Source: Shewanella benthica
Lineage (GTDB): Bacteria; Pseudomonadota; Gammaproteobacteria; Enterobacterales; Shewanellaceae
Direction: 5' to 3'
Length of the DNA stretch: 64,000 nt
Assembly: GCA_023284085.1 (NCBI GenBank)
Contig: JAKVHY010000006.1
Coordinates: forward strand, 1 to 64,000
Position numbers and translations under genes: made by a program. The notes under the pieces are model-generated. The model worked only from the letters and a program-made list of their open reading frames with translations, made no database searches and had not been told where the DNA came from. The first letter of the stretch is position 1. Each line of letters begins with the position of its first letter. Of this stretch, positions 1 to 9,640 are shown one piece after another.

Positions 1-226
1 GATAGTCAGAGCTGACAAGCGAGGCTCTATGAGTCAAGAGTCGGCTAAGATATTAAATAGACTTAATATCCCGCAAGAAAACTGGATAAAACTGACCTCA
101 GAGTTTACCAAAATTTTCAAAGGGCCCGTGGGCAACACCCAAGAGTTAACAGCGTATTGTGAACATCTTGAGCGCAAGCGCCGGCAAGGTGCAGCCAACT
201 GTCATCGATGGCTTGATAGCGCTTAA
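1..226 (+). CDS. RAYT (REP-associated tyrosine transposase), C-terminal part, cut by window edge
   Basis: The reading frame is open from base 2 to the stop at 224-226 and gives about 74 residues. They match the C-terminus of the complete RAYT on the minus strand at 30926-31906 almost residue for residue; in the last 65 residues I count two substitutions (N/S after AKIL, S/T in LTSEF). An internal ATG at 29 exists, but the frame continues upstream with IVRADKRGS as in the full copy, so this is the tail of a larger gene beginning left of the window. The catalytic HUH and Tyr part is not visible here. The family is known to act on REP sequences as Y1 (HUH) transposases. Confidence 0.85.
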   Translation, partial: IVRADKRGSMSQESAKILNRLNIPQENWIKLTSEFTKIFKGPVGNTQELTAYCEHLERKRRQGAANCHRWLDSA

Positions 227-451
227 TCAAGACCCAAGATACCCATTTCAAATTATTATATTCAAGCATACCAAACCGCTGTTTGGGATTTTTGATGCTT
301 GATTTTCAATAAAATAGTCAAAATTTTACTCGTTATGGAATATTTGAGTATCGTTTGGTGTGTAAGTGGGCGGATTGATAAATCGTGGAGTTTATCTGGC
401 TGTGTTGGTACAGGCGATCTTCCTTAGAATAAGAATGGGTGTCTTGGTTGT
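227..451 (+). repeat. RAYT 3' flank ending in a REP-like motif
   Basis: The noncoding DNA after the RAYT stop is recognisably the same as that after the second RAYT copy (reverse strand of about 30690-30925). Shared blocks include TTCAAGCATA, GATTTTCAA, AAATTTTACT and AATATTTGAGTAT. By eye it is diverged to roughly three quarters identity. It ends with TGGGTGTCTTGGTTGT (436-451), the motif repeated near the other copy. The rest up to pdxB (452-639) shows nothing I can name. Confidence 0.7.
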
Positions 452-639
452 AGCAGTGCATCCTTGTACGGCCTCCGCTGGAGGCGATAGGTTGCATTGA
501 AGTTTACATATTCAGCACACCATCCAATACCACGCCACATGAAGCAAAGATAAAAATGTAACCAGCTTCATTCTCAAGCTGTCCCTAGCTTGTTAGAATG
601 TGCCAACCAACGCATTCACCTCACTTTTTGGAACCCATG

Positions 640-1803
640 ATGAAGATTCTTGCCGATGAAAACATGCCTTATGTACAAGAGTTATTTGGCGATTTTGGGA
701 CGATTGAAACCGTTAATGGCAGGGAGCTGACACCTGAGCAGGTGAAAGATGCCGATGTGCTCTTGGTACGCTCCGTGACTCAGGTCAATGCGTCTTTGCT
801 TGCGTTAAACAATAAATTGAAGTTTGTCGGCAGTGCCACTATTGGCACAGATCATATTGATACCGATTACCTTGCTACACGGGGCGTTCCCTTTAGTAAC
901 GCACCAGGTTGCAATGCTACGGCTGTGGGGGAGTTTGCTTTTATCGCCATGCTGGAACTCGCTAATCGTTTCGGCGGTAAGCTTAAAGACAAGACCGTGG
1001 GTATAGTGGGGGCGGGTAACACAGGGTCGGCGGTGGCTAAGTGTCTTCAGGCCTATGGTGTGACGGTGCTGCTGCATGATCCAGTTATTCAAGATAGCGA
1101 TCCCCGTGACTTTATCTCATTAGATGAACTGATTGCTCGCTGTGATGTGATAAGTCTTCATGTGCCTATCACTAAGACTGGCGAGCATAAGACCTGGTAT
1201 CTGTTCGATGAGGCCAGGCTCAATAGCTTAAAACAAGGCACCTGGTTACTTAACTGCTGCCGCGGTGAGGTGATAGATAATCAGGCGCTGATTAAGGTCA
1301 AGCTGGAAAGGCCGGATATCAAGCTGGTACTCGATGTGTGGGAAGGGGAGCCTAATCCTATGCATGAGCTCATCCCCCTGGTTGAATTGGCGACGCCTCA
1401 TATTGCAGGTTACAGCCTGGAAGGTAAGGCTCGCGGCACTTATATGCTGTATCAGAAGTTGATGCAGGTACTGGGCAAAGATGCGGATAAGTCCATGACT
1501 GCGCTATTACCGTCTCTATGGAGTGTTCAGTTGGATGTCGAGTCGATACCCAATCAAAAATCCCTGCTGCAACTCGCCCGTTTTATCTATGATCTTCGCG
1601 ATGACGATGAATTATTTAGAAAAACCATCCTTGATGATTCATCAAAAAAACCCCAAGTTAATTCACTTAATAACAATGGGTTTGACCTTATGAGAAAAAA
1701 TCACCAGCATAGACGTGAATTTAGCGCCTTAAGGCTAGTAAACACTGGGCATTCTGATGTAAATTGGCTGACTAATTTAGGTTTTTCAGGAATCGGACAG
1801 TAA
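640..1803 (+). CDS. pdxB: Erythronate-4-phosphate dehydrogenase
   Basis: PdxB oxidises 4-phosphoerythronate in the DXP-dependent pyridoxal phosphate pathway in the cytoplasm. It is a D-2-hydroxyacid dehydrogenase: the NAD-binding glycine motif [15 protein letters not shown] lies near residue 122, the catalytic Arg sits in CCRGEVID (about 207), and the catalytic His is in TPHIAGYS (about 253). The C-terminal PdxB dimerisation domain is present, giving 387 residues, close to the usual 375-390. The frame opens earlier at 598, but the conserved MKILADEN start lies at 640, with another ATG at 637 and a GGA ribosome-site element just upstream. The stop is 2 bp before asd, so the two genes are probably co-transcribed. 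The gene order is the conserved gammaproteobacterial one. Confidence 0.95.
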   Translation: MKILADENMPYVQELFGDFGTIETVNGRELTPEQVKDADVLLVRSVTQVNASLLALNNKLKFVGSATIGTDHIDTDYLATRGVPFSNAPGCNATAVGEFAFIAMLELANRFGGKLKDKTVGIVGAGNTGSAVAKCLQAYGVTVLLHDPVIQDSDPRDFISLDELIARCDVISLHVPITKTGEHKTWYLFDEARLNSLKQGTWLLNCCRGEVIDNQALIKVKLERPDIKLVLDVWEGEPNPMHELIPLVELATPHIAGYSLEGKARGTYMLYQKLMQVLGKDADKSMTALLPSLWSVQLDVESIPNQKSLLQLARFIYDLRDDDELFRKTILDDSSKKPQVNSLNNNGFDLMRKNHQHRREFSALRLVNTGHSDVNWLTNLGFSGIGQ

Positions 1804-1805
1804 TT

Positions 1806-2822
1806 ATGTCGCAAGAATTCAATGTTGTCGTATTAGGTGCATCGGGCGCAGTGGGTCAAACCATGATAGAGATCCTCGAAGAGCGCAATTTTCCCGTTGC
1901 GAAATTATTTCCTCTAGCCAGTAGTCGTAGCGCTGGTGGTACGGTCAGCTTTAAAGGTAAACAGGTAGAAATTCTTGACGTCGACGACTTCGATTGGTCT
2001 CAGGCACAGATAGGCTTCTTCTCTGCCGGTGGCGATGTTTCTGAAAAGTGGGCGCCTATCGCCGCAGAGAGCGGCTGTGTTGTCATCGATAACACCTCTC
2101 ATTTCAGATACGATAACGATGTACCTTTGGTTATCCCTGAGGTCAACCCAGAAGCGATTGCCGATTTCCGTAACCGTAATATCATTGCTAACCCAAACTG
2201 TTCGACGATTCAGATGTTGGTTGCGCTTAAACCTATCTATGATGCATTCGGTATTTCACGTATCAATGTTGCCACCTATCAGTCGGTATCGGGCTCAGGT
2301 AAAGAGGCTATCACAGAGCTTGCTGGCCAATGCTCTAAGCTACTTCAAGGTCTTCCTATAGAGCCTAAGGTTTATTCAAAACAGATCGCCTTCAACGTGT
2401 TACCGCAAATCGATACGTTTATGGAAAACGGTTACACCAAGGAAGAGATGAAGATGGTCTGGGAAACTCAGAAAATCTTCGGTGATGACAACATTGTCGT
2501 CAATCCTACTGCAGTTCGAGTACCGGTATTTTATGGCCATTCGGAAGCGATACATCTGGAGACCATCCAACCCGCCGAAGCTGAAGATGTTAAAGCTGTG
2601 TTGCGTGAGGCTCCCGGGATTGAATTATTTGAATCTAATGAAGACTATCCTACGGCTGTGACGGAATCTGCAGGCACAGATCCTGTCTATGTGGGACGTG
2701 TACGCAAAGACATCTCTCATTCACACGGCATAAACCTTTGGGTTGTATCTGATAATATTAGAAAAGGTGCGGCACTCAACAGTGTTCAAATAGCCGAGGT
2801 GTTGATTCGCGATTATTATTAA
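1806..2822 (+). CDS. asd: Aspartate-semialdehyde dehydrogenase
   Basis: The enzyme reduces aspartyl phosphate to aspartate semialdehyde, the branch point to lysine/diaminopimelate, threonine and methionine. The N-terminus has the NADP loop GASGAVGQ. The catalytic Cys is in NPNCSTIQ (near residue 132). The C-terminal signature around SHGINLWVVSDNIRKGAALN is present, including the catalytic His. Length is 338 residues, as usual. The position after pdxB is where E. coli has usg, a paralogue, but the intact active site argues for a working Asd. It starts 2 bp after the pdxB stop and is followed by a terminator. Confidence 0.93.
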   Translation: MSQEFNVVVLGASGAVGQTMIEILEERNFPVAKLFPLASSRSAGGTVSFKGKQVEILDVDDFDWSQAQIGFFSAGGDVSEKWAPIAAESGCVVIDNTSHFRYDNDVPLVIPEVNPEAIADFRNRNIIANPNCSTIQMLVALKPIYDAFGISRINVATYQSVSGSGKEAITELAGQCSKLLQGLPIEPKVYSKQIAFNVLPQIDTFMENGYTKEEMKMVWETQKIFGDDNIVVNPTAVRVPVFYGHSEAIHLETIQPAEAEDVKAVLREAPGIELFESNEDYPTAVTESAGTDPVYVGRVRKDISHSHGINLWVVSDNIRKGAALNSVQIAEVLIRDYY

Positions 2823-2865
2823 TTTCGAATTTATAATAGGTTAAACACCTAATTTGATGGAAAAG

Positions 2866-2888
2866 CCTGCAATATGCAGGTTTTTTTG
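2866..2888 (+). terminator. Rho-independent terminator after asd
   Basis: CCTGCA-ATA-TGCAGG stem-loop followed directly by seven T residues, 44 bp after the asd stop. Confidence 0.8.
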
Positions 2889-3022
2889 TTTTAGCAGTTG
2901 TTTTTGAATTGTGAACAGTAGCAGACCTGGGATTTCTGGTTTATAGTAATCTCAATAAATACAATTGCCTAAAGCTTCGCTGCTGGAACAGCAGCATCAC
3001 TGCGCTTGAAAGGGAAGAATTG

Positions 3023-5962
3023 ATGAACTTTCGCACTTCGTATCTTGTCGGTCTGATGGCCTCAGCTCTACTCGTTTTTTCTGTAACTCCGCTGGTCCAA
3101 ACGGCTTTTGCTGCTGAGCCGCTGAAGATCACTGGCCCCAATGGTGAGGAGAGGCAAACTAATCGTCAGTATGGCCCGACTCAGTCTTCCGATACTTTTT
3201 GGAGTATAGCTCAAAAGGTTCGCCCTGATAACAGTGTCAGTATCTATCAAGTCATGGCGGCCATCTATGATGCCAACCCTCATGCCTTTTCTAATGCTAA
3301 TTTTAATAGTCTAGAAAAAGGCATGATACTGCTCATTCCGTCAAAAGACTTGATGTTGGCCATTCCTAAGAGCATGGCGAAAGCGCGAGCCGAGAGAGAT
3401 GATAAAGGCTGGAAGAAAACGACTCAGCCTAAAGTTGTGCAAGCAACACAAGCAACTACGATCACACCAGCCAGACCCGTCACCTTACCTATTACCCCTG
3501 CCGATACGAGCGCGGCTCCGAAACCTGCAGTAAACCAGGATTTAACCGAGCTAACGGCTAATCTCGAAGCGGCGGAAGCTAAAAATCTGCAACTCACAGA
3601 TGAGCTTGGCAGGGCTCAGGATCAGTTGGATTTAGGTGATTCAGATACAAAAATATTGAAGAATAAGATTGCCGAACTCAATGAGCAGGTTGCGATTTTA
3701 GAAGAGCAACTGCAAGCCAGTAAGTTGCAAGGTGCAGGCCTTACTGAAGAGGTTAAATCTCTACAAGAGCAGGTTAATGCGCTGCAAACTGCTGAGCCTG
3801 TGGAAGATACTGACCTGTGGCGTAATCTGATGAGCAACCCTCTGATGTTAATCGCGGCTATTTCCATTCCAGCATTACTGTTATTGCTGCTGTTGTGGTT
3901 TTTCTTAAGACGTCGCCGTGATGAAGGCGCTGGTACAGACGAACAAACTGCTAAAGAAACAGAAGCTGAAGATACACCTGCGCCGAACGCCCCAGCCGAG
4001 TCAGAAGTCACACAGGCGCCAGCAGGTGAAGATCTTGAAGCCATGGCAGTTCATCTCGATAGCCAAGATGATGATTCCATCGATTCACTCATGAACATAG
4101 ATACGGCCGAGTTGCAGCCAGAAGTGGATCTTGCCTCAGATATGTTTGTTGACCTAGGTGAAACTCCGAGTGAGGAGGAGCCTGTCGAAGAGGAAGGTCA
4201 GTCTTTGGATGACCTTTGGGCCGAGGCGATGGGGGAGCAAGGTGAAGAGGAGGCTAAAGCGGGTGAAGACGATTTAGATTCTCTGTTGGCTGGTTTCGAT
4301 GAGGAGCCTGCCAAGGATGAAGCCCCAACTGAGGTTGCAGCTGTTGAAGAGAGCATTGAACCTAGCAGTTCTGTTGATTCAAGCAGCGAAATCGTCTCTG
4401 CGGATGATTTAGATTCTCTGTTAGCAGGTTTCGATGAGCCTGCCGATGCAGCAAGTACCCAGATAGAGACTGAGGCTGAGAATCAGACCGAAACCCAGAG
4501 TGACCTTGTCGCAGAAGATGACTTAGATTTTCTGTTAGCGAGCTTCAATGAACCTGCCGATGCAGCAAATACCCAGATAGAGTCTGGGGCTGAGAGTCAG
4601 ACCGAAACCCAGGGTGACCTTGTCGCGGAAGATGATGTAGATTCTCTGTTAGCGGGTTTCGATGAGCCTGCGGATGCAGCGAGTACCCAGATAGAGACTG
4701 AGGCTGAGAGTCAGGCCGAAACCCAGAGTGACCTTGTCGCGGAAGATGATGTAGATTCTCTGTTAGCGGGTTTCAATGAGCCTGCCGATGCAGCGAGTAC
4801 TCAGATAGAGACTGAGGGAGGGAGTCAGACCGAAACTCAGAATGACCTTGTCGCGGAAGATGATGTAGATTCACTGTTAGCGGGTTTCGATGAAGCTGCT
4901 GATGCCCCGAGCGATGAGGCGACTAATCTTGCAGATGAGATTGCTGCCGAATTAGAGCAAGATGTCACTATGACCGCCGAGGAAGATTCACCCGGTGAAG
5001 CGCTTGTTGAAAAAGAAAGTGTTGAAAAAGAGAGTGAAGACGATTTAGATGCCTTACTGGCAGGGTTCGATGTGCCAGCACAGGACTCTCGCGGCGAGAC
5101 GACTTTTGACCCCGATCTTAGCGATGCCATTTCTGCCGAGCTCGAAGGTGAAGTCGAGACGAGCAGCGAAGATGATCTTGATTCATTACTTGCCGAGTTC
5201 GATATTGCCGATACAGGTATCGCCGACCGGTTCGATAAACCAGAAATACTGGACGACAGCCTGCTAGAGCTAAGCCCTGAACGTGAGCCTAGTGGCGACG
5301 ATGCGTTGGACTCATTGTTAGCCGACCTTGAAGCTGTCGATCCTAAAGCGGGTCAAAACACAGTGGCAAGTAAAGCTGCTGGGGGCATGTTTGCCGATCT
5401 TAAAGGCGGTAAGAAAGTCGACAACAGCTTGGATTGGGAGTCGAGTGCCGATGTGCAAGAGCCTGTCATTGCACCTGCGAGTAATGATGAGCTACTAAGC
5501 CCATCATCGGAAGCTAAAGTCGCAGATAGCGAAATCTCTTTGAGCCTGGATGATGAAGAAAAGCTGACTGTCGACGAGGCACTCGCCGCTCTCGATGCTA
5601 AAGAGGTGTCTAAATCTCCTGCGTTCGCAGTACCCGAGCATGACCTTACCAGCTTCCAGAAGGACAATGGTTTCATCGATATCGATCGTCTCCTCAATGA
5701 GGCCGATGAAGAGGTGGTGGACATGGACCAATATAAAGAGCTCGATGTCGATATGGGAGAGCTGGACAGCCTGATGGGCAATGCTGCCATGGTGGATGTC
5801 GATGATGAAGAGAACTCGGTCAATGCCAAGTTAGATCTCGCCAGAGCCTATATAGAGATCGATGATAACGACAGTGCTAAAGCCTTGCTTAAAGAGGTGC
5901 TGCTCGATGGTAATGACAGGCAGAAAGAGGAAGCCAACGGTTTAATCAATTCCTTAGATTAA
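3023..5962 (+). CDS. fimV: FimV-family polar hub / peptidoglycan-binding membrane protein
   Basis: FimV organises the cell pole and supports type IV pilus and secretion assembly. The 979-residue protein has a signal peptide ending at AFA-AEP and a periplasmic LysM-like region (about 50-110, with DTFWSIAQ and GMILLIP). A Pro/Thr linker and coiled coil (about 170-260) follow, then a transmembrane helix (about 270-292) ending in FLRRRR. The long, very acidic cytoplasmic region carries repeated D(L/V)DSLLAGF modules, and a FimV C-terminal TPR-like motif (KLDLARAYIEIDD...) closes it. The frame can be read from TTG at 3020, but ATG at 3023 sits better behind AGGGAAG. It lies between asd and truA, its usual place in Shewanella and Vibrio relatives. 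Confidence 0.9.
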   Translation: MNFRTSYLVGLMASALLVFSVTPLVQTAFAAEPLKITGPNGEERQTNRQYGPTQSSDTFWSIAQKVRPDNSVSIYQVMAAIYDANPHAFSNANFNSLEKGMILLIPSKDLMLAIPKSMAKARAERDDKGWKKTTQPKVVQATQATTITPARPVTLPITPADTSAAPKPAVNQDLTELTANLEAAEAKNLQLTDELGRAQDQLDLGDSDTKILKNKIAELNEQVAILEEQLQASKLQGAGLTEEVKSLQEQVNALQTAEPVEDTDLWRNLMSNPLMLIAAISIPALLLLLLLWFFLRRRRDEGAGTDEQTAKETEAEDTPAPNAPAESEVTQAPAGEDLEAMAVHLDSQDDDSIDSLMNIDTAELQPEVDLASDMFVDLGETPSEEEPVEEEGQSLDDLWAEAMGEQGEEEAKAGEDDLDSLLAGFDEEPAKDEAPTEVAAVEESIEPSSSVDSSSEIVSADDLDSLLAGFDEPADAASTQIETEAENQTETQSDLVAEDDLDFLLASFNEPADAANTQIESGAESQTETQGDLVAEDDVDSLLAGFDEPADAASTQIETEAESQAETQSDLVAEDDVDSLLAGFNEPADAASTQIETEGGSQTETQNDLVAEDDVDSLLAGFDEAADAPSDEATNLADEIAAELEQDVTMTAEEDSPGEALVEKESVEKESEDDLDALLAGFDVPAQDSRGETTFDPDLSDAISAELEGEVETSSEDDLDSLLAEFDIADTGIADRFDKPEILDDSLLELSPEREPSGDDALDSLLADLEAVDPKAGQNTVASKAAGGMFADLKGGKKVDNSLDWESSADVQEPVIAPASNDELLSPSSEAKVADSEISLSLDDEEKLTVDEALAALDAKEVSKSPAFAVPEHDLTSFQKDNGFIDIDRLLNEADEEVVDMDQYKELDVDMGELDSLMGNAAMVDVDDEENSVNAKLDLARAYIEIDDNDSAKALLKEVLLDGNDRQKEEANGLINSLD
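4403..4890 (+). repeat. In-frame 114-bp tandem repeats inside fimV
   Basis: A 38-residue unit (DLVAEDDVDSLLAGF... through ...TETQS) recurs about four times at an exact 114-nt spacing, for example GAT codons at 4403 and 4517. Units differ by a few residues. Shorter, more diverged DDLDSLLA modules occur on both sides. Copy number probably varies between strains. Confidence 0.9.
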
Positions 5963-5982
5963 ATTTGTCAGCCTGCTAAAAT

Positions 5983-6007
5983 AACGGCGCATCAAGCGCC
6001 GTTTTTC
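5983..6007 (+). terminator. Rho-independent terminator after fimV
   Basis: AACGGCGC-ATCAA-GCGCCGTT stem-loop followed by TTTCTT, 20 bp after the fimV stop. Confidence 0.85.
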
Positions 6008-6141
6008 TTATCTGTAATTCAAGTGTGTGCTAAAATCCGCGCCAAAATAGGTCAAACAACTTCTCTGGGTTTTCTTCATAACGAGCTAACCCCCATGATT
6101 GATTGCATGAGTGGCGAGAGAGACAGGTTCAAAGAGGGTGT

Positions 6142-6927
6142 ATGCGAGTAGCGTTAGGTATCGAATATGATGGCAGCAAGTATTATGGCTGGCAGCGTCA
6201 GCTCGAAGTCGACACGGTTCAGGCTCAATTAGAGCGAGCCCTGTCAAAAGTAGCCAATCAGCCCATTACCGTTCACTGCGCCGGTAGAACCGACTCAGGC
6301 GTTCATGGTACGGGACAAGTAGTCCACTTTGAGACTACGGCTAATCGTAAAGAGAGTGCCTGGACCTTAGGCGTCAACGTCAATTTGCCCGACGATATCG
6401 CGGTCAAATGGGTGAAACTGGTCGATGACGATTTTCATGCTCGCTTCTCCGCGACGGCCAGACGTTATCGTTACATCATCTATAACTATCATTTAAGACC
6501 CGGCATCTTACGTTCGGGTGTGAGTCATTATCGAGGTCAACTGGACGAGAACAAGATGCATCATGCGGCGCAGCATTTTGTCGGTGAGCATGACTTTACC
6601 AGTTTCAGGGCGCTGCACTGTCAGTCTAAAACCCCGTTTCGACATGTCCATGAGGTCAATGTGACCCGCCAGGGCATGTACTTATGTGTGGATATCAAGG
6701 CGAATGCCTTCTTGCATCACATGGTGCGAAATATCGTAGGTTCATTGATTGAAATTGGTTTAGGTCACCAGAGTGAAGACTGGATTGTCGCTCTGTTAGC
6801 ACTCAAGGACCGAAGCAAGGCGGCCCCCACAGCGAAGCCGAATGGACTATATATGGTCGATGTGACCTATCCGGATAAATATGAACTGCCAAAATTAGCA
6901 CTTGGTCCGCTATTTATGTTGGATTGA
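6142..6927 (+). CDS. truA: tRNA pseudouridine(38-40) synthase
   Basis: TruA converts uridines 38-40 of the tRNA anticodon arm to pseudouridine. The protein has the family start [20 protein letters not shown] and the catalytic Asp in GRTDSGVH (residue 51). The late motif [15 protein letters not shown] is also present. Length is 261 residues, as usual. An upstream TTG at 6103 keeps the frame open, but the ATG at 6142 directly follows AGAGGG and matches the family start. The gene is preceded and followed by hairpins. Confidence 0.95.
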   Translation: MRVALGIEYDGSKYYGWQRQLEVDTVQAQLERALSKVANQPITVHCAGRTDSGVHGTGQVVHFETTANRKESAWTLGVNVNLPDDIAVKWVKLVDDDFHARFSATARRYRYIIYNYHLRPGILRSGVSHYRGQLDENKMHHAAQHFVGEHDFTSFRALHCQSKTPFRHVHEVNVTRQGMYLCVDIKANAFLHHMVRNIVGSLIEIGLGHQSEDWIVALLALKDRSKAAPTAKPNGLYMVDVTYPDKYELPKLALGPLFMLD

Positions 6928-6952
6928 TAGCGCTGCTATGCATGTCTATTAG

Positions 6953-6975
6953 CACCACTGTGTGGTGGAATTTTT
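6953..6975 (+). terminator. Terminator-like hairpin between truA and folC
   Basis: CACCAC-TGT-GTGGTG stem-loop followed by GAATTTTT. It occupies the place where accD lies in related genomes. Confidence 0.6.
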
Positions 6976-7000
6976 AATTAATTATCAAGAGCCAATAACC

Positions 7001-8281
7001 ATGTTTAACGCTCCCGCCCAAGATGCCAGTTTAGATACCTGGTTAGATTACTTGCTTGCCATACACCCCACTGAGATAGAGATGGGGCTGGGGCGAGTAT
7101 CACAAGTGGCCGATCGACTCGGACTTAGGGATCTCGGTGCCACTAAGGTGATCACCGTTGCCGGCACCAATGGCAAGGGAACCACCTGCGCCATGGTCGA
7201 GCAAGTGTTACTCCTGGCTGGGGAAAGCGTCGGCGTTTATAGCTCACCCCATATGCTCAAATACAATGAGCGGGTCCGTATTAACGGCAAAGATGTCGAT
7301 GACGGGCTTTTTATTCAAGCCTTTGACGCCATCAATCAGGCTCGTGGTGATATCTCCCTGAGCTATTTCGAGTTCGCTACTTTGGCTGGCTTATATATCT
7401 TCAAAACGGCTAAGTTAGATACTGTGTTATTGGAAGTTGGACTCGGCGGTCGATTAGACGCCATTAATATCATCGATGCCGACATTGCCGTTATCACTTC
7501 AATCGATCTCGATCATCAAGAGTATCTTGGCGATACCCGAGAGTCTGTCGGCATGGAGAAAGCGGGCATCTTGCGCGCCAATAAACCCGCGATAATCGGT
7601 GAACCTGATTTGCCGGCCTGTGTGGTCGAATATGCCAATGACTTAGGCGCAGTATTGCATCGCGTCGGTCACGAATTTAGCTACAGCAGTGAGGCCGTTT
7701 TTTGGCAGTTTAGCGGCATGCACACCATGAGTGATATTCCCATGCCTTCGCTACCATTGCCCAATGCGGCAACTGCGCTAGCCTTGCTTGAGCTGGGTTG
7801 GCCTAGACTCAGTGATGACATCATACGTGAAGGCATACAAGAGGCCAGACTCACAGGCAGGCTCGAAATAGTCAGCGAGCAGCCTCTGGTCTTGCTCGAC
7901 GTAGCCCATAATCCTCATGCCGCACGTTATCTGGCTAAACAGCTTGAAAAGCATCAAGCTAAGCGGTTATTTGCCTTATGTGGCATGTTAAAAGATAAGG
8001 ATTGTCGTCAAGTTATCGAGACTCTGGCACCTTTGGTCGATGTGTGGGCATTTACCAGCCTGCAAACTGAGCGTAGCGCCTCAGGAGAGGCCCTCAAAAA
8101 GGTATTTGAGCACGTTCAACATACCTGTGGCGCATCGGCAGATGCTAAGCACTTCGATTCAGTAGAGTCGGCTTGGCGCGCAATTTCTGCAGAAATATGC
8201 CAAGGAGATGTAGTAATTGTATTTGGCTCCTTTTACACTGTGGCAGAGTTTAAAAATATCGAACTGGGTGGTCGTGATTAA
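7001..8281 (+). CDS. folC: Bifunctional folylpolyglutamate / dihydrofolate synthase
   Basis: FolC adds glutamate to dihydropteroate and to folates in the cytoplasm. It is a Mur-ligase-fold enzyme: the ATP loop VAGTNGKGTTCAMVE lies near residues 52-66, and there is a KAGILR element where Mur-type enzymes carry a modified Lys. The substrate/ATP region LLDVAHNPHAARYL lies near residue 303. Length is 426 residues (E. coli 422). The frame is open from GTG at 6962, but the ATG at 7001 gives the normal N-terminus. It ends 2 bp before the SPOR gene. Confidence 0.93.
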   Translation: MFNAPAQDASLDTWLDYLLAIHPTEIEMGLGRVSQVADRLGLRDLGATKVITVAGTNGKGTTCAMVEQVLLLAGESVGVYSSPHMLKYNERVRINGKDVDDGLFIQAFDAINQARGDISLSYFEFATLAGLYIFKTAKLDTVLLEVGLGGRLDAINIIDADIAVITSIDLDHQEYLGDTRESVGMEKAGILRANKPAIIGEPDLPACVVEYANDLGAVLHRVGHEFSYSSEAVFWQFSGMHTMSDIPMPSLPLPNAATALALLELGWPRLSDDIIREGIQEARLTGRLEIVSEQPLVLLDVAHNPHAARYLAKQLEKHQAKRLFALCGMLKDKDCRQVIETLAPLVDVWAFTSLQTERSASGEALKKVFEHVQHTCGASADAKHFDSVESAWRAISAEICQGDVVIVFGSFYTVAEFKNIELGGRD

Positions 8282-8283
8282 TC

Positions 8284-8940
8284 ATGGATACAAAGGATAA
8301 AGAGCAAGATAACAAGTCGTCGGGTCATTTTCAGAACCGCTTAGTGGGCGTCATCGTCTTCGTTGCATTAGGGGTCATTTTCCTCCCCGATGTTCTCGAT
8401 GGCAAAAAGGTGCAACAAGAAGAGCAGTTTTCCGAGATCCCCCTGCGTCCTGAAGTGGCCGAGATGACCCTGCCCGATGAGGCGATACAAGCAGTCGATC
8501 TTAGTGACAAGGAGCAAGCGTTTCAGTCTGAAGAGCAGACCGCTACATCCGATTCAGAAAAGTGGCAAGTGGTCGAGACAGAGCCAAAATCACAGCAGCA
8601 GACGGCGAGCACTAATGTGCAGCCACAGAGTAAGCCTGAGTCTAAACCTAAACCCGCTGTGAAACCGACAAACAAGCCTGTTGTACCGACGAGTTCAGCC
8701 TATACATTACAACTCGGCAGTTTCAATAATGCCGCCAATGTTAAAGGCCTTATCAGCAAGCTGAGAACCGGAGGTTTCAATGCCTATACCTTGCCGACTA
8801 ACCCCGTCGATGGCAAGTTGACTAAGGTGTTTGTCGGGCCTGAATTCTCCAAATCTAAGTTACAGTCGCTTGAACCTGGTATCAAGAAGTTGACCAAGCT
8901 TAAAGGACGAATTGTCGCTTATCGCCCAACAGCCTCTTAA
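8284..8940 (+). CDS. dedD: SPOR-domain cell-division protein (DedD type)
   Basis: This is a 218-residue inner-membrane protein. It has a short cytoplasmic N-terminus, one transmembrane helix (about 19-38, LVGVIVFVALGVIFLP), a long Gln/Pro/Lys-rich periplasmic linker, and a C-terminal SPOR domain from about residue 138 (YTLQLGSFNN... to the end). SPOR domains bind denuded glycan at the septum. It sits between folC and cvpA, where dedD lies in other gammaproteobacteria, and starts 2 bp after the folC stop. Confidence 0.88.
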   Translation: MDTKDKEQDNKSSGHFQNRLVGVIVFVALGVIFLPDVLDGKKVQQEEQFSEIPLRPEVAEMTLPDEAIQAVDLSDKEQAFQSEEQTATSDSEKWQVVETEPKSQQQTASTNVQPQSKPESKPKPAVKPTNKPVVPTSSAYTLQLGSFNNAANVKGLISKLRTGGFNAYTLPTNPVDGKLTKVFVGPEFSKSKLQSLEPGIKKLTKLKGRIVAYRPTAS

Positions 8941-9052
8941 GCGAAAACTGTGATTAGAGATCGAAACAATAAATTATCCCATTTGGGGGTGAGAATGTGC
9001 TCGGTCTCTGTTAAAATCCCGCCGTCTTAACCCTATGTCGGATTATCATTAA

Positions 9053-9541
9053 ATGGTTTGGATCGATTACGCCATTCTCACTGTTATCGGAGTCTCGACT
9101 CTAATCAGCTTGCTTCGTGGTTTCGCTAAAGAAGCCATGTCCTTAGTCGTCTGGTTTGCAGCCTTCTTTGTCGCGAGTCAGTTTTATCAAGACCTCGCGG
9201 TTTACCTCACCCAAATGCAAGATGAAATGCTTCGTAATGGCGTCGCAGTTGCTATTCTATTTATAGCGACACTTATCATAGGGGCGTTAATTAATTATCT
9301 CATCGGTCAGTTGGTCGACAAAACTGGCTTATCCGGGACCGACCGAGTCCTGGGTCTGTGTTTTGGGGCCTTGAGAGGCGCCTTAATTGTCAGTGCATTA
9401 CTGTTTTTCATGGATGCGTTTACGGGCGCACCCAATACGGATTGGTGGCAGAGCTCAACACTCGTGCCCGAATTCGGCGTTGTTATCCAGTGGTTTTTTG
9501 ACTACATAGAAAACACGTCAAGCTTTGTACCCAAAATATAA
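9053..9541 (+). CDS. cvpA: CvpA family membrane protein
   Basis: This is a 162-residue inner-membrane protein with about four hydrophobic segments. Family sequences are visible in IDYAILTVIGVSTLISLLRG, AVAILFIATLIIG and DRVLGLCFGALRGALIV. CvpA is known from colicin V production and from envelope and bile-stress phenotypes; its exact activity is not clear. It lies directly upstream of purF, the arrangement in E. coli, although a 99-bp gap here leaves room for a separate purF promoter. Confidence 0.9.
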   Translation: MVWIDYAILTVIGVSTLISLLRGFAKEAMSLVVWFAAFFVASQFYQDLAVYLTQMQDEMLRNGVAVAILFIATLIIGALINYLIGQLVDKTGLSGTDRVLGLCFGALRGALIVSALLFFMDAFTGAPNTDWWQSSTLVPEFGVVIQWFFDYIENTSSFVPKI

Positions 9542-9640
9542 AATGCATTAAAGCATTAGTAGGTTTAGCTTAAGTCGATTCTGACTTTTGCGACCAAACA
9601 TTATAATTATCAGAACATCTTACAATGAGGAATCTCACCC

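Noticed and set aside
1806..2822. Usg, the non-catalytic Asd paralogue usual at this place in E. coli
   Set aside because: The catalytic Cys and His motifs of aspartate-semialdehyde dehydrogenase are intact.
3622..5829. Long Ser-rich open frames on the minus strand across fimV
   Set aside because: They are antisense shadows of the acidic repeat region, low in complexity, without ribosome sites or family likeness, while the plus-strand FimV reading is clear.
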